DNA from: Hydrogenophilales bacterium
Lineage (GTDB): Bacteria; Pseudomonadota; Gammaproteobacteria; Burkholderiales; Thiobacteraceae
Length of the DNA stretch: 50,863 nucleotides
Direction of reading: 5' to 3'
NCBI GenBank assembly: GCA_016235775.1
Contig: JACRIU010000005.1
Location: forward strand, 1-50,863
The number at the start of each line of letters is the position of its first letter. The first letter of the stretch is position 1. This document shows positions 25,105 through 34,511 of the stretch, in pieces. The notes under the pieces are model-generated. The model was given only the letters and a program-made list of their open reading frames with translations, was not told the DNA's origin and ran no database searches. The position numbers were made by a program, and so were the translations under genes.

Positions 25105-27717
25105 CTAGCGGTCGAGCCTGGCCTCCAGATCGGAAACCCGGGAAGACAATCGCTCGATCAAGACTTGCTGTTCTTTCAGTGCCTGGAGGCATAAAGCAGT
25201 AACCCCATCGTAGTTCACACTTCGAATACCCTCTTCATCTTGCATCACCAGGCCCGGCAATACCGCTTCTACCTCCTGCGCAATCACCCCAAGCACCGTG
25301 CCGTCCGAGCGGCCCCACTCGGGCTTCGGCTCTCGCCATTGGAAACTCACCCCTCGCAACTTCGCCACCACGTCGAGCGCCGCATTGATTTGGGATACGT
25401 TTTTCTTTAAACGGGAATCCGATGGCACACGGGGCAAGCGCCCCTCTATGTTCACAAACTTGTCATTCAGGCCGGTGATGTGGTCAATCTTGATCCCATT
25501 AAAATCATTGGCGGTCAATTTTCCACTGATCGTGATATTTCCATCCTTGTCCACATCCACAAGGTTTCCATTTCTTTCAGTCCACAAATGCGCCACGCCA
25601 GCCCCATCGGCCCCATCGGTGTACCAGACATAACGATCGCCCGCCTTGGGTTGCGCCGGCCAAGAGGCAAGGCCCCGTCGAGTGAAGCTGAATTCGGCTC
25701 CAGACCCGGTGACTTCAACGCGGCCGACACCCCCAATTCCACGATTCGGTAATGTCGGCCCGATGTGTATGGAAGTCTCCACCCCTAAAACATCCCAGAT
25801 TCTGACCTTGCGAAGCGGCGGCGTTCCGGCGCCTACAATCGATAATGCATTAGGGTCCCATGACGCGCGGTGCGCTATCTTCCCGGCATTTCCTTCATCG
25901 GCGGCATCGCGTTTAAAGCCAATGACCCGGTCGCCCGATCCTGTTTCATCCATACAAAAACGGACTTTTCCGAGCACATCCAGCGGTGCTTCCGGCAAGC
26001 CGCTTCCAATCTTGAGCGAACCCGCGGGAATGGTCACGCCATTGTTGACGGTGAGGGAACCGGTGATCGTTCCGCCGCTCTTGTCGAGTTTTCCAGCAAG
26101 CAGATTTAAAATCTTTTGCTTCGCATCAATATCCTCGATCTTGTCCCACGGCAATTTTCCAAGATCGAGTTTGCACATCAGGGATTTCAAGGCGTCGCTC
26201 AGCTTTACGACTCCGTCGGGCGTCTTGGGCGTGGCTGTCAGCGACAACACGGTTGGCGTGTTGGGCGGCTCGCATACCAGCACGTAATCTTGCTCTTCAA
26301 TGTTTTTGATGATGGCGTCGATAGCCGCCTGGGTATCCAAAGGCCAATTTGTTGAAGCGGCAGGAAGTGCAAGCAGGTCTCTCCACGCGGCCTCTATCGC
26401 GGTATCGCCTGGTTTGTATCGAACCTTATCCGCCCAAATATCGGTCAGTGGCGGGAAACTGAAGCTGCGCTTTTCATCGTCGGAAGCGGCTGCCTCCGTG
26501 GTGAGCTTGAGATAATGGTGAGTGATTCCAATCGGCTTCGCACTCAGCAATCTAATCCGGTTCTCATCGCCCGCGTGCGCGCGCACCACAACTAACCAGT
26601 GGTCGCCGGCCACGAAGGATTTAGGCTGGTTGGCTAGTCCCAGCGAGAGCGTCCACTTGACCAGCCCCGCGCTGATTGCAAGATTGCCCTGCGCGACTGT
26701 CTGCTCGGCGATGATGCCGCCCCCACCAGACCAACCCTTGACCGCCCATTGCCCGCCGCCACGCGTCAACACGCAGTAACCATCCCAACGCCGGATGAAA
26801 AGCGGATCGTCCTTACCCACGCCGCACAATTTGCGCGCATTATCAATCTCGGTTTTCGACATCGCGTCCGAATATGCGCGGCGATTCGCCAGGGTTATGT
26901 CATCACGCGCCGGGACAAAGCCGGGGGGCGCCAAATGAACACCCAGGTGCTTTTCGCTGGCCTCGCTGAAGAATTCATAGATGCGCCCTTCCGCCTTGAA
27001 TTCGTTCGGAGCATCGATCACGTTTCCATCTTTATCAAAGTTGACTTGGTGCTGCTCGGCTCCGTTCTCGTTCGACCATTTAAGAATGACTTGTTTCGGA
27101 TCATTTGCATCGCCTTCGACATGATGCACTTCGAGCCGGAAAAGGTAGCTGCTAGTCTCGCTGCTGGCGCGGATCTGATCGAGTTCAGCGGCGCAAGGAT
27201 CCGCCTCAATATTGCCGGCAATCAACTCAGCCTGGAGCACAGCATTGCCATTGGCCGGGTTCTTGGCGCTATTGATATCCGCTGCACCAGCGCACCACTT
27301 TACCTGGGCAAGCACTTGGGTTCGGCTGCAGGTATCCACGCTCAAGCCCGGATCGATCAGGCCTGGGTCTTGCAGGGAAGTGACCGGGCGCTCCCAAATA
27401 TCCACGTAGTAAATGGGATTGGCGCCCACAGCCGGCGCATTGGGGAAATCGCGCTGCTTGGCATGTTCGCTATCCAGGATTTCCGCGCGAATCCCGTCTA
27501 CATAGATTTCGCCCGGAATAATCGCTCCGTTTGCCGCAATTCGAAATCCGCGCGCACCGCTGCCTATGATGTCTTTGAGCGCATCCGCCATGCGCGCGCG
27601 CATGATGTCGTTCAACTCGTTCCAATCCGAGTCGGTGATCATGCGTCCTTGTTGCTGATAGACGCCGGAGTAGCGCTTGTCCTGTTGAAAGCTGATGCGC
27701 GAGATTTGAGTTTTCAT
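25105..27717 (-). CDS. eCIS tail fibre / receptor-binding protein with S74 chaperone tail
   Basis: The 870-residue protein starts with a DUF6519-type N-terminus (DKRYSGVYQQQGRMITDSDW), seen in baseplate-attached proteins of contractile particles. A long beta-rich middle follows, with fibre-like segments such as KLDKSGGTITGSLTVNNGV. The C-terminal 110 residues are an endosialidase-type intramolecular chaperone: DSRLKKNVSQ with the Ser-Arg/Lys self-cleavage region, a GVIAQEVEAVLPGLV segment and a final coiled coil (SSRVSDLEARLD). Such chaperones trimerise fibres and are then cut off. The fibre would set target specificity. It lies 21 bases after the gpI-like gene stop. Confidence 0.88.
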   Translation of the reverse strand: MKTQISRISFQQDKRYSGVYQQQGRMITDSDWNELNDIMRARMADALKDIIGSGARGFRIAANGAIIPGEIYVDGIRAEILDSEHAKQRDFPNAPAVGANPIYYVDIWERPVTSLQDPGLIDPGLSVDTCSRTQVLAQVKWCAGAADINSAKNPANGNAVLQAELIAGNIEADPCAAELDQIRASSETSSYLFRLEVHHVEGDANDPKQVILKWSNENGAEQHQVNFDKDGNVIDAPNEFKAEGRIYEFFSEASEKHLGVHLAPPGFVPARDDITLANRRAYSDAMSKTEIDNARKLCGVGKDDPLFIRRWDGYCVLTRGGGQWAVKGWSGGGGIIAEQTVAQGNLAISAGLVKWTLSLGLANQPKSFVAGDHWLVVVRAHAGDENRIRLLSAKPIGITHHYLKLTTEAAASDDEKRSFSFPPLTDIWADKVRYKPGDTAIEAAWRDLLALPAASTNWPLDTQAAIDAIIKNIEEQDYVLVCEPPNTPTVLSLTATPKTPDGVVKLSDALKSLMCKLDLGKLPWDKIEDIDAKQKILNLLAGKLDKSGGTITGSLTVNNGVTIPAGSLKIGSGLPEAPLDVLGKVRFCMDETGSGDRVIGFKRDAADEGNAGKIAHRASWDPNALSIVGAGTPPLRKVRIWDVLGVETSIHIGPTLPNRGIGGVGRVEVTGSGAEFSFTRRGLASWPAQPKAGDRYVWYTDGADGAGVAHLWTERNGNLVDVDKDGNITISGKLTANDFNGIKIDHITGLNDKFVNIEGRLPRVPSDSRLKKNVSQINAALDVVAKLRGVSFQWREPKPEWGRSDGTVLGVIAQEVEAVLPGLVMQDEEGIRSVNYDGVTALCLQALKEQQVLIERLSSRVSDLEARLDR

Positions 27718-27738
27718 GATGGCTTGTCCGTTTTGGCT

Positions 27739-29142
27739 TTAGTTTGTATCAAGGTTCGGCGGCTGCGTTTTGAGTCTGTTGTCCAAAACCAGCGCAGGCC
27801 GCATGCCCACCGGCAGATAATCTTTGAGCTTGCGCAGGATGGCATCGCGCAGCAGGCAGTGTTGCAGGTGATGAAACGTCCCCATTTCTCCACCATCTTC
27901 CGCGCCTTGACTCACTGCGTTGGAGGTCGCGGGGTCCAGCACACCGCAACCCGGTTCGCCCCAGGTGTCGTTAAGGAATAACGGGCGAGCCGTGGTATTG
28001 CCCATTGCTTGATGTCGAGAAACGAGCGGCTTGAGCTCATTGACCCGGCTATAGCGAATGCAGCCATCCGGCCAGTTCTTTGACGCATTTTCTATCTTGC
28101 CCATAAAGATGCAGTCGCTCGCCAGCAGTTGCGGTGTCGTTACGTCGTGCAGCACTGTGCAATATTCGAGTTGGGCCTTGCCCTCCTTCATTTTCAACGC
28201 GCCAATCAGACAGTCGGTCGCCTGGACAACCGGCGCACCATCCTGTCCGGGACTGGCTGACTCGATATTTTCAACCGCGCAGCGGATCAGGATCACTTGC
28301 CCTTTCTGGATATTCAACTTCTTGATGTGCATATCCTCAAGCCGGTATTCCTTTGTCTCATTTGCCGTGAACACGTCCTTTTTCTGCATGCCCGAAGAAA
28401 AGAATCCATCCGGCGTCGGCACGAACAACAACACCCGCTTCGGGTGAATGTGACCGGCGTTTTGATCGGGGCTTCGGACATCCACGGTGCGCAGCGATGC
28501 ATCTTCATATGAACCTGGAAAGCATGGTGCGCCGTGCGGGTGAAGCTGTCGCCACTCGATGTCCTTGTCCATGATTCTGGTCTTGTTCGTGACCGGTTCG
28601 CTCAACGTGCGCTGAACCGCTCGCGATGGTTGACGCAGATCTGGTGTCACTGCCGGCAGCGCCGGGTGCTTCGCGGCATAGAAAGGATGAGGCGTGTCAT
28701 CCAACTCGCCAGCTTCACCGAAAGCAATTGCCGATAAGCGCGTCTCGCCCACGCGCGTCGTGACCGCCACGTGTTTCCAGCCTTCGCGCACTTCCACGTC
28801 CATTTGCCCGACCTCGCGGGCGATTTCCTCGATACAGCCGATGGTTCCCTTGCGTTGGCGCCAATCGATGGCATGCTCGACTTCTTTGCGCTTCCCCTCG
28901 ACTGCGGGTGACACAAAACGCACATCAAGCAGATCGCCAAAATACGGCAGCAGCCAGGGTTGGCACGTCGAGGGAAAATTATCTTTCAAGCGTTGATCAA
29001 GGCTGCCGCGCAACTGATCGAGCAGGCCTCCGAGCGCATCGAGGTAGCCGGCCAGTTGTCCGCTGCTGTCGCGCGTCCGGTAGACTTCCGGCAGCAACGC
29101 GAAGAGTTGTTGCGCGCTCTTGCTCACGGGCCACTCGCTCAT
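27739..29142 (-). CDS. gpI-like phage tail protein of the eCIS baseplate
   Basis: From ATG 29142 the protein has 467 residues. The N-terminal 180 residues fit the P2 gpI-type tail domain (LLPEVYRTRDSSGQLAGYLD, WLLPYFGDLLDVRF, AIDWRQRKGTIGCIEEIARE). The C-terminal half contains stacked short strands with regularly spaced cysteines (CTVLHDVTTPQLLASDCIF), suggestive of a beta-helix. I prefer 29142 because a gaggag site precedes it and it overlaps the previous stop as ATGA. A longer frame from 29259 adds unlike residues. It probably links the baseplate to the fibre encoded next. Confidence 0.87.
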   Translation of the reverse strand: MSEWPVSKSAQQLFALLPEVYRTRDSSGQLAGYLDALGGLLDQLRGSLDQRLKDNFPSTCQPWLLPYFGDLLDVRFVSPAVEGKRKEVEHAIDWRQRKGTIGCIEEIAREVGQMDVEVREGWKHVAVTTRVGETRLSAIAFGEAGELDDTPHPFYAAKHPALPAVTPDLRQPSRAVQRTLSEPVTNKTRIMDKDIEWRQLHPHGAPCFPGSYEDASLRTVDVRSPDQNAGHIHPKRVLLFVPTPDGFFSSGMQKKDVFTANETKEYRLEDMHIKKLNIQKGQVILIRCAVENIESASPGQDGAPVVQATDCLIGALKMKEGKAQLEYCTVLHDVTTPQLLASDCIFMGKIENASKNWPDGCIRYSRVNELKPLVSRHQAMGNTTARPLFLNDTWGEPGCGVLDPATSNAVSQGAEDGGEMGTFHHLQHCLLRDAILRKLKDYLPVGMRPALVLDNRLKTQPPNLDTN

Positions 29143-32100
29143 GCTGTGTACTCCTCGGATAGGACCGTCAGCGTGGGTTTTGCCGGGTCTAGAAAAGCTA
29201 CTGCGTTTTCTTGTACGGGCAGCACCTGGCCAAGGTTCACCGCACCTGTGATCCGGCACTTCGAATATTCGACACCGGCAACGTTCTCGACGATTTCATA
29301 GACTTCGCTGAGGAAGACAGGTTGTCCAATCACTCTCTCACGCAGCGTGAATGCGGCGAGCAGCCGATTTTTCACCTGAGCCACGACGGTCTCTGGATCG
29401 AAATGTTTGGAGATCACGCCAACGATGACATCAAGCTCAAGTGATACTGGCTCGTATTCCGTGAGCACGACACGCGCACCCGGCACGCCATTGGCGGTGA
29501 TGAAGTCCAGCAGCGTTTGCTTCAACCCTTCCAGCGGCGCGCCACCCGCCGGGACGATAACGAGTTCCAGGTGGCTGTCATGCCGAGACCGGCCAGGGCG
29601 TTCAAATGCCCGCGCCTGCCATACGCTGCTGTGCCTGACCAGCAAGCCTGAGAAATCATCCACGGACACCGCTCGGTCCAGTGTCAGCACACTCGCCGGG
29701 GCATGCTGGCGCATGGAACCAGCCGATTCCACATCATTGCCGCCGGTTGCGGGCATTGGCTGCAACACGCTTTCTAACAAAGCATGCGCCTGTGCCAATT
29801 TGATTAAACTTCCCGCGGGCAAATTACCATAGAGTCCGGCGCCGGCCCGGTATCCGGCGCGCACGTTGTTTTCTCCGGTGGGTACGCGACGACCGTGTAC
29901 GCCGTCACCGAATTCGATCAACACGCCACCCTGTTCCAGCATGGCCGTGCGGAAAACCTTGTCCGCCGCCTCGCGGCTATCGAATGAGGCGGCCTGATCC
30001 CACATTTCACCATCCACGCGCAATTCGATGTCTGCGCGAACGCCCGAGGTCTGGCTCGGATCAGCGACGAACGAGACATCGTTGGCGTCTAAGATGAAAC
30101 GCTGATTTCCCACGGCCGCATTGCCGCTGCCCAACACTTTTTCCGGCTTGCGTTCACCGTGGCCGGCATCGGCGATGTTGCCGAAAATCAGCGTGTTGCC
30201 GTGGGTAAATCCATCTTGCGCGTTGATAGCTGGGGAGAATTCCATGTCGTACATTGCATACAGATCGTTGCTGCGAGGGTGATCCTTGACCGGAACAATG
30301 CTGTTCACCGCCGCTTTGAATGCTTTTACCGGCCCGGCATCGGCGTGCTGCGCAATAAGCAATGTTCTCCCTTTGCTCGGCGGCGTTGCGCCAGCAGGCA
30401 AAGGCACGGTCACTTTCGAACCTTCTAACGGATCATTATTTATATCCCAGCCTTTCACTTGGACTTGGTGCTTGAAGTGACCAAGAACAGTGGTCTGCTT
30501 GAAATAAAATCGCCCTGGCCTGCGTGGCACCCAGGCATCTACACTCAGTTGCGCTGCGCCCTGCGCATAACTTGGATCGACACTCTTGATGCGAGCCGCC
30601 GCAAGCCTTTCTCCTGCCGCCAACACCACGAAGTCGCCGGCTACCATCTTCTTTGGCAGCGAGGTCTCAATGTTCAGCGCCAAGCTCCCTCGAGCATCAA
30701 TAATGTCAGAGTCAGAGTTCTTAAGGAACGAGTCAACTTTTAACCCAGCACCGCGCTCAGCTATGAATATGGCTTGCGGATTAAGTAAATATTTATCCTT
30801 ATCCTCAATGGTAAGTACGGTATAACCTGCATCCTCACTAGGCTTTGTGGCGCCTTCTCCGGGCACAGCCACCGGGGTGTATTTTGCCGATTCCACCTTG
30901 AACTGTTTCAGTTCAGTTACCGCCTTTTTATTTTTCTGCCCGACAACCACCATGTCTGCGATATATTCGCCGGTCAGGTATCCATAGTCGCCTGCCAAAC
31001 GCAAAGCCCTAATGCTGCCATCTTGTTCTCTTTTTCGCCCACCAAAATCGACAACACTTACTGGGGGCGCCAGTTTCACATAGGCTTGATCGAGGACTAA
31101 CCCCCGTTCGGGCTCTACCCTCAAACCCTTATCCAAAGTCAGCTTATGTCCCGAAATATGGGCGATGCGTCGAAACAACTTGGTTTCACCATCGGAAATC
31201 AATACCACATTCCCACGCGCCAATTGGTCCGGCTTGTCTTCGAGATAAATTGATTTTCCGATCATTTCGGCGTTGGCGCCCCCGATGCTCGGGCCCAGCA
31301 GCGATAGCTGTTCCTGTGGACTGATGTGAACAACGGTTGAACCTAGCGTGTATTTGCCGGCGCCTTCCGCATCGGTTGGCATGCTGGCGAGGCATATATC
31401 GGTCGTATCTTCCTTGATGCGAATATCCACCACGCGCGTGACAAAAATGTGTGAAGCCTCGGTGACGTCAGTCGCTTCCAATATCACAGGCGCGCCAATT
31501 TTGATGCCTTCAATTTTTCCATCGATCACAAGCCACTTATCCTTGCTTATCAACGGGTCGTTCGAGCGGTTGTGGTCGAATGGGCGAAGTTCATTGAAGG
31601 CCGAATCGATATCCAATTCGGAAAGATTTTCAAACACCACAGCAGCCCCCTCGGGCGGTTGGGCTTTGAAGCCCAGGGCGCCGCGCTTGACCCGGCCTGA
31701 CTTGCCGGGCTTGGCTCTTAAAACCATTGAGGTCGTCGCGGAGGCTGGGGGATGCGGCTGGTAGCCCAGCATGGCCACGAGACGGCGCACGCTGTCCCAT
31801 TGCGTGGCGGTACGGAGAAAGCCTTCGTTCGCATAGGCGTCGATGTATTCGCCCAGGATGTGGCTGGCGCGCACAAATACGCGCGCAATTTCCCACCCCA
31901 TATCACGCGTGTGTACCTGGTAATTTTCTTGAATACGTTGCTTGGCCTGCTCAGAGGGCTCGGACTGGATGGGAGGTCTTGCTAAAGCATCCGGCCAGCC
32001 TTTGAACAAATCGGCTTCTGTATCACGACTATCTTTTTTATCGCGCAGCGCCTTGCGCACTGACTCGATAAACTCCACCGCGTTTCCATCCACATAGCGG

Positions 32101-32159
32101 AAGCGGCTCAGGCCCGCGCGATTCCAGCGCGATAAGTTCGGGGGCAAGGGCAGACTCAT
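29139..32159 (-). CDS. large baseplate-J-like wedge protein
   Basis: The 1006-residue protein is the larger of two adjacent baseplate-J relatives, equivalent in position to Afp12/Pvc12. The N-terminal region contains DMGWEIARVFVRASHILGEY and a LGYQPHPPASATTSMVL strand. The C-terminal 350 residues have the classic J-domain run: GVLIEFGDGVHGRRVPTGEN, VRAGYRAGAGLYGNLPAGS, SVDDFSGLLVRHSSVWQARA and FDPETVVAQVKNRLLAAF. It forms baseplate wedges that trigger sheath contraction. The start 32159 is used because ATG overlaps the upstream stop (ATGA) and is preceded by ggaggg. Confidence 0.92.
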   Translation of the reverse strand: MSLPLPPNLSRWNRAGLSRFRYVDGNAVEFIESVRKALRDKKDSRDTEADLFKGWPDALARPPIQSEPSEQAKQRIQENYQVHTRDMGWEIARVFVRASHILGEYIDAYANEGFLRTATQWDSVRRLVAMLGYQPHPPASATTSMVLRAKPGKSGRVKRGALGFKAQPPEGAAVVFENLSELDIDSAFNELRPFDHNRSNDPLISKDKWLVIDGKIEGIKIGAPVILEATDVTEASHIFVTRVVDIRIKEDTTDICLASMPTDAEGAGKYTLGSTVVHISPQEQLSLLGPSIGGANAEMIGKSIYLEDKPDQLARGNVVLISDGETKLFRRIAHISGHKLTLDKGLRVEPERGLVLDQAYVKLAPPVSVVDFGGRKREQDGSIRALRLAGDYGYLTGEYIADMVVVGQKNKKAVTELKQFKVESAKYTPVAVPGEGATKPSEDAGYTVLTIEDKDKYLLNPQAIFIAERGAGLKVDSFLKNSDSDIIDARGSLALNIETSLPKKMVAGDFVVLAAGERLAAARIKSVDPSYAQGAAQLSVDAWVPRRPGRFYFKQTTVLGHFKHQVQVKGWDINNDPLEGSKVTVPLPAGATPPSKGRTLLIAQHADAGPVKAFKAAVNSIVPVKDHPRSNDLYAMYDMEFSPAINAQDGFTHGNTLIFGNIADAGHGERKPEKVLGSGNAAVGNQRFILDANDVSFVADPSQTSGVRADIELRVDGEMWDQAASFDSREAADKVFRTAMLEQGGVLIEFGDGVHGRRVPTGENNVRAGYRAGAGLYGNLPAGSLIKLAQAHALLESVLQPMPATGGNDVESAGSMRQHAPASVLTLDRAVSVDDFSGLLVRHSSVWQARAFERPGRSRHDSHLELVIVPAGGAPLEGLKQTLLDFITANGVPGARVVLTEYEPVSLELDVIVGVISKHFDPETVVAQVKNRLLAAFTLRERVIGQPVFLSEVYEIVENVAGVEYSKCRITGAVNLGQVLPVQENAVAFLDPAKPTLTVLSEEYTA

Positions 32160-33286
32160 CCTTTTTGCCCTCCGGCACACCTAATGCGCACATAGCCGCG
32201 TTCCGGCGCGCCAGGCTTGTTGTCACACACGGCGATTTCCAGACCGCTCAGTTTGATGCGTTCCGATTCGATCTCATCCGGAAACTGCTGGCCTACCCGC
32301 TTGAAGTGATCGACGCAAACATTTTCGACGCCGGCCAATTGCATCACGCCCTGCACCACATCGCTCAGGTACAGATCCTCGCCAAACGCGAGCTTGCCCG
32401 GCTCGAACAAACCGCCCGGCTGGGGACTCAAGCGCTGCTCGATCGCCCGGCGCACCTCGGACTGGTAGTAATTCGGGGCAAGCCTAACCGTCAGTGCAAT
32501 ATAAATCCCGACCGGCACCGCGTCGCGCAATTGAACCTCTTGCCCAATCATCCGCAGCGTTTCTACAAACACGGTCAAGAGTTCACGGTAGGTGGTATTG
32601 GCGCGCCACACCGGCTTCGGAACGCCAAGCTGGACGTGATAGTCCTCTACCGCCTTTTGCTCCTCCTCGGAGGCAGAGACAGATGCCTCAAGCTTGCGAT
32701 TATCGGGGAGGATGACTGCAATGGTGAGGATGGTCCAACTCCCGCCCCATGCGATGTTCGCATTCGCCCGCTCCACCAGGGGATGCGCTTGCACCCGGTC
32801 TGCGTAGTCGCCGGCCGATACCATGCGCTGCTGGCGGCGAATGGCGCGCGGGCCTTCATGCCGCACACGCTCCATTTCCCATGGTTGTTCACGCCACTTC
32901 GCGATCATTTCGCTTTGATTTTTTCGATCGCTCGGCATGTAACCAATCAAGGTGAGCAATTCATACACCGATTCCGGACGGCGCGCGGTTCCCAAATAGG
33001 CTTCACCCGTTACCCGATCCAACATATCGGAAAGCTGATCGAGGACAGCAGCGACGGCTTCGACCAGGACGACTTCGATATCCGCCGGCGTCCAGTTGCT
33101 ACGCTCGGGAAAGCGCGCAGCCAATTCTTCCAGCATGGACAGCCTGAAACCGTCGTAATCCCGCGCTTGCCAATCGAAGTCATCCCCTACCTCCGGCAAC
33201 GGCGGGGGGAGCAAAATCTCCCGCCGCCCGCAGTCTGGGCACGCCTTATCGGGGAACGCTAATTGGGGTGGCGCAAGATCAGCCAT
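32156..33286 (-). CDS. smaller baseplate-J-like wedge protein
   Basis: This 376-residue baseplate-J relative is equivalent in position to Afp11/Pvc11. It has the RDYDGFRLSMLEELAARFPE opening, YLGTARRPESVYELLTLIGY in the first third, RRQQRMVSAGDYADRVQAHP mid-protein and FGEDLYLSDVVQGVMQLAGV near the end. These match gp6/J wedge folds. An N-terminal CPDCGRRE pair is a small addition that could bind metal with a partner. The start follows the gp25 gene without a gap, and the stop overlaps the next start by four bases. Confidence 0.9.
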   Translation of the reverse strand: MADLAPPQLAFPDKACPDCGRREILLPPPLPEVGDDFDWQARDYDGFRLSMLEELAARFPERSNWTPADIEVVLVEAVAAVLDQLSDMLDRVTGEAYLGTARRPESVYELLTLIGYMPSDRKNQSEMIAKWREQPWEMERVRHEGPRAIRRQQRMVSAGDYADRVQAHPLVERANANIAWGGSWTILTIAVILPDNRKLEASVSASEEEQKAVEDYHVQLGVPKPVWRANTTYRELLTVFVETLRMIGQEVQLRDAVPVGIYIALTVRLAPNYYQSEVRRAIEQRLSPQPGGLFEPGKLAFGEDLYLSDVVQGVMQLAGVENVCVDHFKRVGQQFPDEIESERIKLSGLEIAVCDNKPGAPERGYVRIRCAGGQKG

Positions 33287-33688
33287 CTAGAATGCTCCAC
33301 TTCCAACAGAGAACGCATGGCTCTCTTGGTATCCAAGCCGTGCCAAGGTATAGGACACGCGCACACGAAGCGCGGCCTCTTCTCCATCCACTTTGATTTC
33401 GAGCGTCGCGGGGTCTACTTCACCGCGTAACACCTCACTTAGTGCGCTACGCAAGCGCTTTTCTGTCAGTTCCCATAGCGCCGCACGGTTGGGTTCGAAC
33501 ACCAAGAGCCTCAGCCCGGCGCCGAATTCGGGACGAAACACCCGTTCATTCGGATTGGTAAACAGGACCTGTTCGATTTGTTCGCGCACATGATCGGCTC
33601 GCTTGCTCACCGCCGATGCAGGCTGAGCGCCAGTATTGGTAACTTCGAATGGGAAACGAAGATAGGTGGGATCGGGTATGCGAAACAT
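33287..33688 (-). CDS. gp25/gpW-like baseplate protein
   Basis: The 133-residue protein has the gp25 superfamily signature NPNERVFRPEFGAGLRLLVF followed by EKRLRSALSEVL. It is equivalent to T4 gp25, T6SS TssE and Afp9. It forms the baseplate core that nucleates the sheath. I use ATG 33688 rather than GTG 33691, since the two are adjacent codons and homologues begin MFRIPDP-like. The absence of lysozyme residues is normal. Confidence 0.93.
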   Translation of the reverse strand: MFRIPDPTYLRFPFEVTNTGAQPASAVSKRADHVREQIEQVLFTNPNERVFRPEFGAGLRLLVFEPNRAALWELTEKRLRSALSEVLRGEVDPATLEIKVDGEEAALRVRVSYTLARLGYQESHAFSVGSGAF

Positions 33689-33695
33689 CACGCGC

Positions 33696-34508
33696 TCAGC
33701 TCGTTTGAACTTTGGTTGATAAAATTGACGGCATGAACGGAACGACTGGCGGGCTGGAAGGTCCCCACGCCGTCATGTGCACATGGCTGTTCAGCAGCCC
33801 AAGCAAAGTGGCGCCTTTGACAATCGGTTCTCCGCCTTGGCCGGCGAGGGTCACCAGGGTGGCGTCGATCACGACTTTTACACCCTTGACCGTGACGCCC
33901 GCCGCGGTCATTTCCACCTTGTTGCCGGACGCATCCGCAACGTTGATTCCGCTGCTGTCCAGGGTCAGGACATTGCCGTTGGCATCCTCGATCTGTACTT
34001 TTCCCGCATTGGCGTCGAGCTTGACGGTCGCGCCTTGGGCATCCGTGATGGTGATTCCGCCATCCTTGTCGATAACCATGTCACCGTTCTTCACATGATG
34101 CAGATGAATCTGTTCCTCGCCGGATTTATCGTCGAACTGAAGCAGGTGCCCACCCGGCGTACGTAGCATGCGCGTGGTGGGGGGGCTCTTCGCCGCCTCT
34201 TGCGGAACGTCGCTCGACTGCTGCGGAAAGGTACCCACCCAGATCGGACGCTGTAGATCTCCTTCCTCGAACTCGGCCCAGACTTGCGCACCGGCTTCCG
34301 GCACCATGAAAAACGTTGCCTCCGGCGTGCCGCCAAATGGGAAACAGGGCAAGGCCCAATCGCTTTCCTCGTCGCCGAGCACCGAGGATATTTTCAACTT
34401 CAACCGTCCGCGCTTTTCCGGATCCTGGTTATCGGACACGAACGCCCGATGCATTCCGTAGCGGCGCTCCTGTTGCTGCTTGACCAGTCTGACAACGGCC
34501 TCTTCCAT
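33696..34508 (-). CDS. gpV/gp5-type central spike protein
   Basis: The 270-residue protein has an OB-fold (YGMHRAFVSDNQDPEKRGRL, WALPCFPFGG, GAQVWAEFEEGDLQRPIWVG). A repeating beta-prism segment follows, with KDGGITITDAQGATVKLDAN and related GxxVxLxxxG units, as in needle-like spikes. The C-terminal KGATLLGLLNSHVHMT resembles phage gpV ends. In Afp/PVC this domain is fused to the hub in one VgrG-like protein; here hub and spike are separate genes with three bases between them. No separate PAAR tip gene was seen. Confidence 0.9.
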   Translation of the reverse strand: MEEAVVRLVKQQQERRYGMHRAFVSDNQDPEKRGRLKLKISSVLGDEESDWALPCFPFGGTPEATFFMVPEAGAQVWAEFEEGDLQRPIWVGTFPQQSSDVPQEAAKSPPTTRMLRTPGGHLLQFDDKSGEEQIHLHHVKNGDMVIDKDGGITITDAQGATVKLDANAGKVQIEDANGNVLTLDSSGINVADASGNKVEMTAAGVTVKGVKVVIDATLVTLAGQGGEPIVKGATLLGLLNSHVHMTAWGPSSPPVVPFMPSILSTKVQTS

Positions 34509-34511
34509 CGC

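Noticed and set aside
26749..27981. 410-residue open frame on the plus strand opposite the fibre gene
   Set aside because: No ribosome site or domain; the fibre N-terminus on the other strand is unmistakable.
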